DNA of 45,304 nt from Candidatus Anammoxibacter sp. (GCA_021777105.1 JAIQZQ010000023.1:1-45304), one strand, 5' to 3'. Counted from the first letter of the stretch, positions 17,723 through 26,686 are shown. A program made the numbers and translations. The notes: generated from the sequence alone by a model not told the origin.

Positions 17723-18421
17723 TTAATTTACAATTTTGCCGTCCGCAATATGGATGGCTCGTTGCGCGTTGCGCTCAATCAACGAATCGTGAGTGACGAT
17801 AATAACAGTCTGGTTCACTCTCTCATTAATGTCCCAAATCAACTCCTGTATCTCCTGGCCGGTTTTCGAGTCAAGGTTGCCTGTCGGCTCGTCGCACAAC
17901 AGGACTTCCGGGTCGTTAATCAACGCCCTGGCAATCGCCACCCTCTGTTTTTCGCCGCCTGAAAGTTGATCGGGCCGGTGGTTAACCCGCCCGCCCAATC
18001 CCGCCTGATCCAGCAACGCCTTTGCCTTGTCAGTGTACTCTTTTTTGCTTAAATCTTTATTGCCGAAACTGCGCGCAATAAACACCGGCATCAGCACATT
18101 TTCCAACGAGGTAAAATCAGGCAACAGATGATATGACTGAAACACAAATCCAAAAATACGGTTTCGCCTCTCTGCCTGATCCTTTTGACTAAGTTTTGAA
18201 AGATTAACGCCGTTATAAAATATTTCCCCTGAAGTAGGCTTGTCAAGAAGCCCGAGGATGTGCAACAAAGTGCTCTTTCCCGCGCCTGAAGCCCCAACAA
18301 TAACAACTATTTCGCCTTTATAAACGCTAATGCTTACGCCCTGAAGTATGCCAAGCGCTGAACCGCCGGGCAACTTATACTCCTTGACCACATCTTTCGC
18401 GCATAGAGCCTGGTCAACCAT
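17723..18421 (-). CDS. lolD: Lipoprotein-releasing ABC transporter ATPase LolD
   Basis: A 232-residue ABC ATPase of the LolD/MacB/FtsE class. Walker A is GASGAGKST, the Q-loop is VFQSYHLLPDFTSLENV, the signature is LSGGEKQRVAIARAL, Walker B is VLLCDEPTGNLD, and the H-loop is IVTHD. With LolC/E-type permeases it extracts lipoproteins from the inner membrane for transfer to the outer membrane. ATG 18421 is preferred because GAGG lies upstream. Its predicted permease partner is not adjacent but at 30055-31311 on the other strand. lysS precedes it by 120 bases of hairpin repeats. Confidence 0.88.
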   Translation of the reverse strand: MVDQALCAKDVVKEYKLPGGSALGILQGVSISVYKGEIVVIVGASGAGKSTLLHILGLLDKPTSGEIFYNGVNLSKLSQKDQAERRNRIFGFVFQSYHLLPDFTSLENVLMPVFIARSFGNKDLSKKEYTDKAKALLDQAGLGGRVNHRPDQLSGGEKQRVAIARALINDPEVLLCDEPTGNLDSKTGQEIQELIWDINERVNQTVIIVTHDSLIERNAQRAIHIADGKIVN

Positions 18422-18440
18422 AACAAAACCTCGGTAACGG

Positions 18441-18525
18441 ACAGGCATACGGCCTGTGTTTCAATTGATCACAGGCAAGGATGCCGGCGCCGCATAAATT
18501 AATTTATGCGCGCTCAAAAGCGCGC
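18441..18525. repeat. Hairpin cluster between lysS and lolD
   Basis: Three neighbouring structures: ACAGGC / GCCTGT hairpins of the dispersed ACAGGC family (18441-18489); a perfect 20-base palindrome at 18491-18510 centred on AATT; and GCGCGC / GCGCGC around TCAAAA (18508-18525). They fill the 120-base lysS-lolD gap and could attenuate read-through from lysS. Confidence 0.6.
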
Positions 18526-18541
18526 CCACACAACGCAACTA

Positions 18542-19969
18542 CTACTGCCGCAATAGAGGAAACAGTATAACATCGCGAATTGAAACAGTGTTGGTTAAAA
18601 TCATAACAAGCCTGTCAATACCTATGCCGAGCCCGCCTGCGGGAGGCATGCCGTATTTAAGCGCGGTCAGAAAGTCGTTGTCCACTTTGCCCTCGCCGGC
18701 CTCGGCGCCGCCGGCCTGCTCTTCAAACCTTTTGGCCTGTTCCAGCGGCTCGTTAAGCTCTGAATATGCGTTCGCCAACTCCATCGAGGCAATATAAAGC
18801 TCAAACCTCTGCGCAAAATCAGGGTTGTCGTCGCACGCCTTTGTCAAAGGGCACATTGATTTAGGGTAATCTATTACAAAAGTAGGCGACTTCAACTCAG
18901 GCTCCACAACCGTTTCAAATATCTCATTCGCAATCTCGTCGCACCCCATGCCGTCTACTTTCAGACCAAGCTCTTTTGCCTTATTCACAACGCCGTCTTT
19001 GTCGCCAATATCAACTCCCGCGTGCTCTTTTACCAAATCGGCGAATTTCTTGCGCTGCCACGGCGGTTTCATATCCAGTGTCAAATCGCCGAACGGTATC
19101 TCAAACTTGCCGTAAAGTTTTTCCACAATGCCGGACACCATTGTCTCCGTCAACTCCATCATGCCCACATAATCGCTATAAGCCTGATAAATCTCGATCA
19201 TTGTAAATTCCGGATTATGCCTGGTGGAGACGCCCTCATTTCTGAAATTTCTATTCATCTCATAAATGCGCTCCATCCCGCCCACCAAAAGCCTTTTTAA
19301 ATAGAGTTCAGGCGCTATTCTGAGATACAGCTCCATATCGTATGTGTTATGTTTTGTAATAAAAGGTTTAGCGGTTGCCCCGCCCGGAATAGGTTGCATC
19401 ATCGGCGTTTCAACCTCGACAAAACCGTCCGAGTCCAAATACTCCCTAACCCATTTTATAATCTTCACCCTGCTCAGGAACGTCTGCATAACTTCCTGAT
19501 TTGAAAACAGATCAATGTACCTTTGCCTGTACCGCATCTCAACATCTTTTAAACCATGCCATTTTTCAGGCGGAGGCGATATGGCTTTTGAAAGCACTTT
19601 AAAATCGTCCGCGAACACGGTAACCTCGCCGGTTCGAGTCTTAAACAGCTTGCCGTCAACGCCGATAATATCGCCCAAATCCAGAAGCTTGAAAATGTCG
19701 AACTTTTCATCTCCGATTTTGTCTTTTTTTATATATACCTGTATTTTGCCGCTCCAATCCCTTATGTCAAGGAAAGCTGTTTTGCCGTGCGGCCGCATAG
19801 TCATAATGCGTCCCGCCACCCTTGCATCGCTGCCCTCCTTGTCATCCGAATACCCGTCCGCAACCGCGGCCAAACCTTGCGCTCCCTCAAATTTACAACC
19901 AAAAGGATCAATACCCGCTTCCCTGAGTTTTTCCAGTTTCTCAATACGATCCTGCTCAAATTTATTCAT
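18542..19969 (-). CDS. lysS: Lysyl-tRNA synthetase, class II
   Basis: A 475-residue class II aminoacyl-tRNA synthetase charging tRNA-Lys. The N-terminal OB fold (about 50-140) binds the anticodon. Class II motif 1 is near GFVEVETPMMQPIPGGA. Motif 2 is FRNEGVSTRHNPEFTMIE. Motif 3 is GLGIGIDRLVMILT. It is slightly shorter than E. coli LysS, missing part of the N-terminal helix. It ends in TAG. It lies downstream of kdsA but is separated by a rho-independent terminator. Confidence 0.95.
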   Translation of the reverse strand: MNKFEQDRIEKLEKLREAGIDPFGCKFEGAQGLAAVADGYSDDKEGSDARVAGRIMTMRPHGKTAFLDIRDWSGKIQVYIKKDKIGDEKFDIFKLLDLGDIIGVDGKLFKTRTGEVTVFADDFKVLSKAISPPPEKWHGLKDVEMRYRQRYIDLFSNQEVMQTFLSRVKIIKWVREYLDSDGFVEVETPMMQPIPGGATAKPFITKHNTYDMELYLRIAPELYLKRLLVGGMERIYEMNRNFRNEGVSTRHNPEFTMIEIYQAYSDYVGMMELTETMVSGIVEKLYGKFEIPFGDLTLDMKPPWQRKKFADLVKEHAGVDIGDKDGVVNKAKELGLKVDGMGCDEIANEIFETVVEPELKSPTFVIDYPKSMCPLTKACDDNPDFAQRFELYIASMELANAYSELNEPLEQAKRFEEQAGGAEAGEGKVDNDFLTALKYGMPPAGGLGIGIDRLVMILTNTVSIRDVILFPLLRQ

Positions 19970-20004
19970 ATCTCTATAGTTCCGCTAAATAAATAATAAT
20001 AAAA

Positions 20005-20027
20005 GTCCAACGGCTTTTGCCGCGGAC
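20005..20027 (-). terminator. Rho-independent terminator after kdsA
   Basis: GTCC..CGGC / GCCG..GGAC stem with a TTTT/AAAA loop, followed on the minus strand by TTTTATTATTATTTATTT. It lies 41 bases after the kdsA stop and before lysS. Confidence 0.75.
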
Positions 20028-20067
20028 AGGTAGTATAATACCGCTATTAAAGTTCGTCCCCGCATAT

Positions 20068-20883
20068 TTAGTCAACTGCAATCACAATTTCATGTATCTT
20101 GACCGCCTGGCGCATAAGCGGCTCAACATCGGCAAGCCGCAGCATTGTCGCCGCATCCGACATTCCCTTTTCAGGCTCTTTATGCGCCTCAATAAACAAC
20201 CCGTCGCAACCCGCCGCAACTGCCGCCTTTGCCAAAGGCGCCGCATACTTCCTGTCTCCGCCTGATTTTGAGCCCTCCCCGCCTGGAAGCTGAACGCTAT
20301 GGGTCGCGTCGTAAATAACAGGATACCCCAACTCTTGCATTATTCCTATTGAACGCATATCGCTAACCAGATTGTTATAACCGAAAGAAGTCCCCCTTTC
20401 GGTAAATATTATCTTCTCATTGCCTGAGTTTGCAATCTTGTCAGCCACGTTCTTCATATCCCGGGGCGCTAAAAACTGCCCTTTTTTCACATTTACCGGC
20501 TTCCCCGTCTTTGCCGCAGCCACCAGCAGGTCAGTTTGCCTGCATAAAAACGCCGGAATCTGTATAATATCCAGTACTTCCGCCGCCATTTCAACATCTT
20601 CCAGGCAATGCACATCGGAAATAACCGGAACTTTAAGCTCTGATTTAATTTTACGCAAAATTTCAGCCCCTTCTTTAACGCCGGGGCCTCTATATGAAGT
20701 TACCGAAGTTCTGTTAGCTTTATCAAACGACGCCTTAAAAACATATGGAATGTTCAATAACACTGAAACTCTTTTTAACTCTTCAGCTATTTCAAAACAT
20801 AGCTCATACGACTCAATAACGCACGGGCCGCTTATCAAAACCAGTGGAGACGAGCCTCCAACATCAAAATTACAAATTTTCAT
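20068..20883 (-). CDS. kdsA: 3-deoxy-8-phosphooctulonate synthase
   Basis: A 271-residue TIM-barrel enzyme condensing PEP with arabinose 5-phosphate to Kdo-8-phosphate, the first committed step of the LPS inner core. Motifs include FKASFDKANRTS, RGPG, ISDVH, IPAFLCRQTDLL, GKPVNVKKGQF, FTERGTSFGYNNL, DATHSVQ and IEAHKEP. SGPCVIES carries Cys21 where metal-independent enzymes have Asn, so this is probably the metal-dependent class. It shows that the organism makes LPS. Start ATG 20883 lacks a strong ribosome-binding site. No other kds gene is in the window. Confidence 0.93.
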   Translation of the reverse strand: MKICNFDVGGSSPLVLISGPCVIESYELCFEIAEELKRVSVLLNIPYVFKASFDKANRTSVTSYRGPGVKEGAEILRKIKSELKVPVISDVHCLEDVEMAAEVLDIIQIPAFLCRQTDLLVAAAKTGKPVNVKKGQFLAPRDMKNVADKIANSGNEKIIFTERGTSFGYNNLVSDMRSIGIMQELGYPVIYDATHSVQLPGGEGSKSGGDRKYAAPLAKAAVAAGCDGLFIEAHKEPEKGMSDAATMLRLADVEPLMRQAVKIHEIVIAVD

Positions 20884-20932
20884 AGCATTTTAGCCAATAA
20901 ATAATTGGGTTTCCTGTTTTTATCCATTTCCA

Positions 20933-20983
20933 GGATAATTCTCACTAGAGCAGACAAACCGCTCAGCGCTCATTTATAAATTC
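20933..20983. repeat. GGATAATTCTCAC dispersed repeat, copy 1
   Basis: The conserved head GGATAATTCTCACTA leads into a short GAGC..GCTC hairpin and a TCATTTATA tail. It matches 21566-21616 and 39232-39283: head and tail are conserved, the hairpin varies. Confidence 0.7.
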
Positions 20984-21284
20984 AAATCAACAATTACAAT
21001 CCGCCAAAAAGCCATAAACTGTTATTGTCAAAAGAATTACAACATTGTTTTTTTATCCACGCCGCGCTTTTGCCGCGCCATGAAAAAATTTTTCTACAAT
21101 TCTAACTATTTTGAAAGGATTTTGAAATGAAAAAAACAGCGCAATGCCGGGAAATCGCAAATGGATTGCAAAACGTTTCGGTTTAGACTACAAATCTGAG
21201 CGGCAGAAGTAAAAAAAGTGCCTGAATCAAGCAGACATTGCTGATTCAAGGCGGCCTTCTGGTTTTGATCAAAGCTAATCGCTA

Positions 21285-21455
21285 TTATTGCCCATACACA
21301 AGCCCTTTAGCATCTCTAACCGCGGTTTTTAATTCACTGCTTCCACGCTCCGATATTTCATCAAGCAAATCATTTACTTCTGAAGTTATCGAAACGTTTA
21401 ATAAAACATTTACGTTTAATTATTTGTCAAAACCTCTTCCGCGATCAAAAAACAT
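21285..21455 (-). pseudogene. Possible decayed small ORF
   Basis: The frame from ATG 21455 has 11 codons, a TAA at 21422-21420, then 44 open codons reading NVSITSEVNDLLDEISERG and AVRDAKGLVYGQ before a normal stop. The second part looks like an amphipathic protein-coding helix. A CAA-to-TAA change could explain the stop. I recognise no family, and a chance reading is possible. The rest of 20884-21640 holds only repeats. Confidence 0.25.
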
Positions 21456-21460
21456 GTGAA

Positions 21461-21477
21461 GCAGTCTACAAGACTGC
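21461..21477. repeat. Hairpin GCAGTCT / AGACTGC
   Basis: Perfect seven-base arms with a three-base loop, followed by TCCAGC. The same AGACTGCTCCAGC text occurs in the inverted repeat at 34143-34285, suggesting a shared repeat end. It is followed on the plus strand by a T-rich stretch. Confidence 0.5.
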
Positions 21478-21565
21478 TCCAGCCGGGATTTTATTTTTTT
21501 TATTGCATAATCCTATCTCTTTTGATAATTTAGACGATTTATAAAATCCTGAATATCCCCTATGA

Positions 21566-21616
21566 GGATAATTCTCACGAGAGCAGCCAAGCTGCTCAGT
21601 GTTAATATATAAAGAC
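21566..21616. repeat. GGATAATTCTCAC dispersed repeat, copy 2
   Basis: The conserved head GGATAATTCTCAC, then the GAGCAGC/GCTGCTC hairpin, then AGTGTTaATaTATA. It ends 14 bases before the Shine-Dalgarno of the TPR-alphaCTD gene and is probably inside that gene's leader. Confidence 0.7.
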
Positions 21617-21640
21617 TTTTTATAATTTTTGGAGAAACAT

Positions 21641-22969
21641 ATGATTTCTGAGGCGAAAGAGCTTGATATTGACGAGGTTATGGATGTTGATAATTGCGCA
21701 TTCACAACATTGAATGAATTAAAGCTACAAATATATGCAGTTAAAGGCGGCCATGAAAAGCTTGAAGAGAAGATAAAGAGCATTGAACAATCCTTAAAAA
21801 GGGTTAAGGACAGCGCAAAACAGGAAAATTACAAATTGGCGTCCGGTATAAGCCTTATTGCCTTGTGCAAGTATGAAGAGGCCCTTGAAGCTCTAAACGA
21901 TATCAAATCAAAAAAAATCGCTAAATTTTATATAGGCAAATGCTACCAGGAGATGGGTGTATACGACAAAGCAATTGATTGCTTTGAACATTCGGCTTCA
22001 AAAACTTTAACTGAAACCGATTATTTGCCCCAATACGAAATAGCCGCAACCAAACGTAAATCAGGCGACCTTGAAGGCGCGAAGAAGGCATGCGGCGACA
22101 TCTTGAAAGTTGTGACAAACGACGCCGACATCTTTTACCAGCTAGGCCATTGCCTGGATGATATAGGGGAAAAGGACGAAGCGCTTGATATGTATGAAAA
22201 AGCGCTGGATGTTGACCCTGACCATACGCCGGCGTTGTTCAGAAAAGCGTATAATTACGACCTTCAAAATATGGATGAAGAGGCGATTGACCTATACGAG
22301 CAGTGCAACCAGCTGACGATAAAGTACCTTAGCAGCTTTATGAATCTTGGTATTTTGTATGAAGACAAGGGCGAGTATAAGAAAGCGATTGATTGCTACG
22401 AGTCCGTGTTAAAAACGGATCCAAATAATTTAAGGGCGCAAATGTACCGCAAAGACGCTGATATGTCGCTCTGCATGTATTATGATGAAAATGTCCCAAA
22501 ACGCCATGACAAGACACAGGACGTGCTCAGCATCCCAATATCAGATTTTGAATTGTCGGTAAGAAGCAGAAATTGCCTTGAAAAGATGTTTATCTCGACG
22601 CTCGGCGACCTTACCAAAGTAAGCGAGCATGATTTGCTGTCATATAAAAACTTTGGGGAGACTTCTCTTTACGAGATTAGAAACATCCTTAAACAAAAAG
22701 GATTGCGCCTCGGCCAGTCGCTTGAAAAAGCGCCGGACGGCGAAAATGGAATTATTGCTGAATTTAAGCCTGAAAGCGAAGAAAACGCGGACAATGAGCT
22801 TGAAGAAACAAACGCTGAAGTTGAGCCGATTGAAGACGAAAAAATAGAAGATGTTGGTGATGCTATAGATGAAGATGACATCATTGAAGATGAAGCCGAA
22901 ATTGAAGAAGAAGAAGAAGAAGATGATGATGACGTTGAAGTCGAAGTTGCCGATGAAGATGAAGAGTAG
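21641..22969 (+). CDS. TPR protein fused to RNA polymerase alpha C-terminal domain
   Basis: A 442-residue cytosolic protein. An N-terminal helical region and TPR repeats (about 50-285; for example YQLGHCLDDIGEKDEALDMY and MNLGILYEDKGEYKKAIDCY) precede a domain at about 298-363. That domain aligns closely with the E. coli alpha CTD: PISDFELSVRSRNCL against PVDDLELTVRSANCL, and FGETSLYEIRNIL against LGKKSLTEIKDVL. The alpha DNA-contact residues Arg265, Asn268, Cys269, Gly296, Ser299 and Glu302 are kept; Lys298 is Thr. A highly acidic tail (about 370-442) follows. ATG 21641 has TTGGAGAA upstream. It probably binds promoter UP elements or transcription factors; mechanism unknown. Confidence 0.8.
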   Translation: MISEAKELDIDEVMDVDNCAFTTLNELKLQIYAVKGGHEKLEEKIKSIEQSLKRVKDSAKQENYKLASGISLIALCKYEEALEALNDIKSKKIAKFYIGKCYQEMGVYDKAIDCFEHSASKTLTETDYLPQYEIAATKRKSGDLEGAKKACGDILKVVTNDADIFYQLGHCLDDIGEKDEALDMYEKALDVDPDHTPALFRKAYNYDLQNMDEEAIDLYEQCNQLTIKYLSSFMNLGILYEDKGEYKKAIDCYESVLKTDPNNLRAQMYRKDADMSLCMYYDENVPKRHDKTQDVLSIPISDFELSVRSRNCLEKMFISTLGDLTKVSEHDLLSYKNFGETSLYEIRNILKQKGLRLGQSLEKAPDGENGIIAEFKPESEENADNELEETNAEVEPIEDEKIEDVGDAIDEDDIIEDEAEIEEEEEEDDDDVEVEVADEDEE

Positions 22970-22985
22970 AGTTTAATAAAATTAT

Positions 22986-23027
22986 TGCGGCGCTAAATGT
23001 TATATACGATCAACCTTTAGCGCCGCA
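22986..23027 (+). terminator. Rho-independent terminator after TPR-alphaCTD gene
   Basis: A perfect 12-base stem (TGCGGCGCTAAA with TTTAGCGCCGCA), an 18-base loop and a trailing TTTTC. It begins 17 bases after the stop codon. Confidence 0.8.
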
Positions 23028-23148
23028 TTTTCAAAACTTCAGACACCACTTTAGCTCCTCCTGCCTTAATTCTCAAATTTTTGCCGGCAATTAACGGCCA
23101 AATTGCCCAAATAATTTTCATAAAGACTAATTTTATACCCGTATAGAA

Positions 23149-23736
23149 ATGCTCGATTACATCCAGGGAACCATTATTTCCAAATCCCCCACCCATTTGA
23201 TCCTTGAATGCTCTAATAAAGGCTATTATATAAGCATACCGCTTTCAACTTTCGACACCCTGCCTGATAAGGGGCAAGCCAAACTTTTTACTCAACTTTT
23301 TATCCGCGACGATCTTATAACGCTCTATGGCTTTGCCACTACAGAGGAGCGCGACGTCTTTAAATTGTTGATCTCGGTTAGCGGTGTGGGCGCCAAAATA
23401 GCGCTGGCAATTTTGTCTGGAGGCCCGCTAAACGATTTAAAAGAGTCCATAGTCGGAGGCGATTCAAAAGCTTTGGGCAGAATTAAGGGCATCGGCAAAA
23501 AGACTGCGGAACGGCTAGTCCTCGAATTAAAAGATTCAATAAAAAGCGTATCCACAATCCCGGCCTCAAAAGAGAAAAGCGAAAAGGACAACATAATTGA
23601 AGACGCGATCCTAGCCCTCATATCCCTCGGCTACGTCCGCTCAACAGCCGAAAAAGCAGTAAACGACTCCTTAACGACGTTTAGCGCCGACGACGGCATA
23701 GAAGCCCTCATCAGGCTGGCGCTGAAGAACACGTAA
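23149..23736 (+). CDS. ruvA: Holliday junction DNA helicase subunit RuvA
   Basis: A 195-residue protein of normal family length. The N-terminal OB fold (MLDYIQGTI, YGFATTEERDVFK) is followed by two helix-hairpin-helix motifs, VSGVGAKIALAIL and IKGIGKKTAERLVLEL. A linker and the RuvB-binding C-terminal domain (DAILALISLGYVRSTAEKAV) complete it. RuvA tetramers bind four-way junctions and load RuvB for branch migration. Neither ruvB nor ruvC is in the window, so the usual ruvCAB cluster is dispersed. No clear ribosome-binding site precedes ATG 23149. Confidence 0.95.
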   Translation: MLDYIQGTIISKSPTHLILECSNKGYYISIPLSTFDTLPDKGQAKLFTQLFIRDDLITLYGFATTEERDVFKLLISVSGVGAKIALAILSGGPLNDLKESIVGGDSKALGRIKGIGKKTAERLVLELKDSIKSVSTIPASKEKSEKDNIIEDAILALISLGYVRSTAEKAVNDSLTTFSADDGIEALIRLALKNT

Positions 23737-23798
23737 ACGGGCATGGAGCGCTAGCCGCAAAGAGCGCTTTTAAAAACAAGAATATCGCCGGCTAATTA

Positions 23799-23844
23799 CA
23801 ATTCTTTGGGCGGCTTCTTCTTTAAAGCCGTGTCCCAAAAATTG
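23799..23844. terminator. Hairpin between convergent ruvA and HTH-Mrr gene
   Basis: CAATTcTTTGGGcGGCTT pairs imperfectly with AAAGCCgtgtCCCAAAAATTG. It sits 13 bases past the minus-strand stop at 23857 and about 60 after ruvA, and could serve both transcripts. Confidence 0.45.
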
Positions 23845-23856
23845 ATAAACCATAAT

Positions 23857-24564
23857 TCAAAACTTCCCGTTTACTATCACTTGCCATTCATGCAGGATAT
23901 TGCTGTCTATTAAAGAGCATCCTTTTATTTGAGCCAGGTTTTTCGCCTCGTCGCTGAAATAGCCGTTTGTCACAAATGAAGAAGCCGAACAACCGAGTTT
24001 TTTCGCCTCTAAGACCAATTCGTCAATTACCTCCCAGGTCACATCTTCTTCCTTTTCATTGACTGTAACCGCGCATCTAAGGTCGGCTTTTGCCAAAACA
24101 AGGTCAATACAAGACTCAGCAGGTTTATTTATAGACGTCCAGCCCATTGAACTCATAAATTCTAAAACAAACCTTGCAAGCTTCTGTTTGCCGCTTTCAG
24201 GCGGATTATCGGATATCGGCAAATCGCGCGGCTTTTGCGGCGGCATACCAGCGGGCTCCGGCGCGTCGCTTTCTAAAGGTTGAGCAACCTCATCATTGCG
24301 CTGCTTGCCGTCTGACGGCTCATTTTCAGCGTTTTTTTGCTCTTCAACATTTCCGGGCGCCAATATCGCGCTAAAGACGGCTGTCTGTTTCTCATTAAAA
24401 TAGATAAACCTGCCTACCTTTTTAACCAACGACTCCCCTGCCGCTGTGGCAAAAGCGGGGTGATAGGCTAATTTTAACCGAACCAGATCAAATTTTTTTC
24501 GCGAAACGCCCAACTCCTTGCAGATTTCACTTCCGCTTTTATATTTTATGCCGTCAATTTCCAT
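23857..24564 (-). CDS. HTH protein with degenerate Mrr-like endonuclease fold
   Basis: A 235-residue protein of three parts. Residues 1-65 look like a MerR-type helix-turn-helix (KSGSEICKELGVSRKKFDLV). Residues about 70-125 are a Pro/Glu-rich disordered linker. The C-terminal 100 residues resemble the Mrr/PD-(D/E)XK domain: SCIDLVLAKADLRCAVTV, then TNGYFSDEAKNLAQIKGCSLIDSNIL, like the FT..F...A...A......LID of Mrr. The catalytic (Q/E)xK position reads TVN, so cleavage is doubtful. It may be a DNA-binding regulator or sensor. ATG 24564 is preferred over TTG 24570. It has no methylase neighbour. Confidence 0.55.
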   Translation of the reverse strand: MEIDGIKYKSGSEICKELGVSRKKFDLVRLKLAYHPAFATAAGESLVKKVGRFIYFNEKQTAVFSAILAPGNVEEQKNAENEPSDGKQRNDEVAQPLESDAPEPAGMPPQKPRDLPISDNPPESGKQKLARFVLEFMSSMGWTSINKPAESCIDLVLAKADLRCAVTVNEKEEDVTWEVIDELVLEAKKLGCSASSFVTNGYFSDEAKNLAQIKGCSLIDSNILHEWQVIVNGKF

Positions 24565-24865
24565 TATCAAGACCTATCTAAAGAATCAAATAAGACTCAT
24601 ACTCTCGTTTTTCAAATTATGTTTTTAACTTAAAAGCAAAAGACTTCAATGAAATTTATACTTTACTGTAAACCGGAATCTATATAAAAGCAAAACATTT
24701 CGAGTTAATTTATTAAATTTACCCTGATAATGGAAGGCTTAACCGGAAAGAAGGTGGTCAATTTGAATTTTTAAACGAATAGCAATGCGGGAAATTAAGA
24801 AAAAAACAGTTTACATATAAATCAAAGCGGTATATAAACTTACGCGAGATTTGAGGTCTTGATTT

Positions 24866-25114
24866 ATGCGCCTGAAAGAGATTGCATGGTTGAAAAAACA
24901 AGCCAGGAGGTTAAAATGTTACATAACAAAAGGGCGGTTTATGGAAATTTCAAAAGCTATGGAACGTGGAAGAAATAAAATGTCCCAAATCGCATTCAGA
25001 TTTAGGCAGGATTTGATCGATCTGATTGAGCCGAACCGAATTGAGCTGAATCAGGGCCGCAGCCTAAGCTGCGTTGAGGATTCGGCGATTGAAGAACTGG
25101 CAAAGATTGCCTGA
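24866..25114 (+). CDS. Doubtful small ORF
   Basis: An 82-codon frame (MRLKEIAWLKKQARRL to EELAKIA), rich in charged residues, without a convincing ribosome-binding site or any recognised family. It overlaps a GCAGCCTAAGCTGC palindrome. It lies in the 24565-25154 gap, which otherwise is AT-rich and empty. It may be chance. Confidence 0.2.
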   Translation: MRLKEIAWLKKQARRLKCYITKGRFMEISKAMERGRNKMSQIAFRFRQDLIDLIEPNRIELNQGRSLSCVEDSAIEELAKIA

Positions 25115-25154
25115 AGACGGATGTGAGATGGGACGTTTTATTTCTTCCGCGTTC

Positions 25155-26330
25155 CTAACCTGAATTCGTCAGATCAAAAGCGACATGGCCGATAATCTTT
25201 GCAAAATCGGCTAGTTCCTTTATATCGGTGGATTCATTGGCAATATGCGCCTCGCCGGTGTCGCCGGGGCCGAACCCAACCGACGTTATGCCCTTAACGA
25301 TCAATTGTTTGTTTACAGTGGCGCCTGCCATGCCTTTTACTTCAGGTTTTGCGCTCAGAGCCGCTTCAGCGTGCTTTAAAATTGAAGAAACCAGAGGATT
25401 GTCAACCGGCACTTCAGACGGTGGCAGCGACGAATCCACCTTAACCTCGAATTTAGCTGTTGCGTTTGCCGCTTCAACCTCTTTAACGGCATCATCAATA
25501 CTTTTTAACACATTTTCAGCTGTGTCGCCGGGCAGATATCTGATGTCCAGCTTTGCCCTGCACTCTCCAGGCACAATATTGCTTGCCGCGCCGCCTGAAA
25601 TAATTCCCAGGTTAAACGTTGGCGGTGAGTGAAGCGGATGCGACATGCGCGCAAATTTAATATTCTTAATCTTTTCAAGCAGCTCAAACATGTTCCAAAT
25701 AGCGTTAACGCCCTTTTCAGGAGTTGAGCCGTGCGCCTGCTTGCCATGCGAGACTATTTCAAGAAATAACGCCCCTTTTTCAGAGACGTCTATCATTTGC
25801 ATATTGTGCGACACATCGGGAATTATGGCGTAATCCGCATGCAAAAGCCCATCCTCAACAAGATATTCCGCGCCAAGGGCCGAGCCCTTCTCCTCGTCGG
25901 CCACACCGGCAAGTATAAACCTGCCTTTGAAAATGCCCTCATTTTCCTTTAAAAACTTCGCCAGAATCATCATTGAAGCCATTTGGCCCTTATTATCATT
26001 CGCCCCTCTGCCGTAAACCCTGCCGTCCTTAACTTCCGCTATGAAGGGATCTGTGTCCCATCCGCTGCCGGCGGGAACAACATCAAGATGGCATGCCACA
26101 ACGATTTCAGGCTTCCCATTGCCGATATAGCCGATAATGTTTGTTCTGTCCTTCTCTTTTTCAAAGATTTTATACTCAATGCCGCAATCTTCAAAATATT
26201 CCTTTACTATATTGGCCGCGGCTATCTCGTTTCCCGGTGGATTCTCAGTGTTTGCGCCTATTAATCGGCACAGCAATTGGACCATATCTTCCTGATTATT
26301 ATTAACAAATTCGTCCAGTCTGTCTTTCAT
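25155..26330 (-). CDS. M20-family metallopeptidase (ArgE/DapE-like)
   Basis: A 391-residue dizinc hydrolase. Metal ligands are visible: His in VACHLDVVP, Asp in GRGANDNKGQ, the Glu pair in VADEEKGS, Asp in IPDVSHN, and the C-terminal His in GPGDTGEAHIANES. A dimerisation lid (HGSTPEKGVNAIWNM) lies between. The family removes acyl or amino acid groups (acetylornithine, succinyl-diaminopimelate, dipeptides). The substrate cannot be decided here and no arginine or lysine biosynthesis gene is adjacent. It stands alone on the minus strand and ends in TAG. Confidence 0.85.
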   Translation of the reverse strand: MKDRLDEFVNNNQEDMVQLLCRLIGANTENPPGNEIAAANIVKEYFEDCGIEYKIFEKEKDRTNIIGYIGNGKPEIVVACHLDVVPAGSGWDTDPFIAEVKDGRVYGRGANDNKGQMASMMILAKFLKENEGIFKGRFILAGVADEEKGSALGAEYLVEDGLLHADYAIIPDVSHNMQMIDVSEKGALFLEIVSHGKQAHGSTPEKGVNAIWNMFELLEKIKNIKFARMSHPLHSPPTFNLGIISGGAASNIVPGECRAKLDIRYLPGDTAENVLKSIDDAVKEVEAANATAKFEVKVDSSLPPSEVPVDNPLVSSILKHAEAALSAKPEVKGMAGATVNKQLIVKGITSVGFGPGDTGEAHIANESTDIKELADFAKIIGHVAFDLTNSG

Positions 26331-26426
26331 ATTTCAGTGTAACCTATTGAAAAATAATGAGTTGTATCAAATAACACAATAATTACCAATGAATCACGGG
26401 TTTCTTATCACACTTTTGCTTTTTAT

Positions 26427-26491
26427 CCCCAGGGTTAAAATCCCGCTCTAGTATAATTTAAGCCTTTCAGGCGATATTGGGAATTGTTTTT
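26427..26491. repeat. CCCAGGGTAAAA dispersed repeat, copy 1
   Basis: CCCAGGGT..AAA, then TATAATTT.AGCC.TT.AGGC and TTGG.AA.TGTTT. It matches 39459-39522 over about 65 bases. It is the only structure I can support in the 26331-26686 gap. Confidence 0.55.
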
Positions 26492-26686
26492 TATGATATT
26501 TTTACGTAACGTGTTTATATATAACGCTTTACAGATAAACATCTGTTTCAGCGAAAGGATTTGCAATAATGATTAATCTTAATGCAACTATTGATGTAAC
26601 TTGTTTATAAATAACTAGTTAAAGTATTTTGAGGCTTTGTTAAACAACCGCAGGGGATTTAAACAAAATGAATTTGAAACGGGGGA

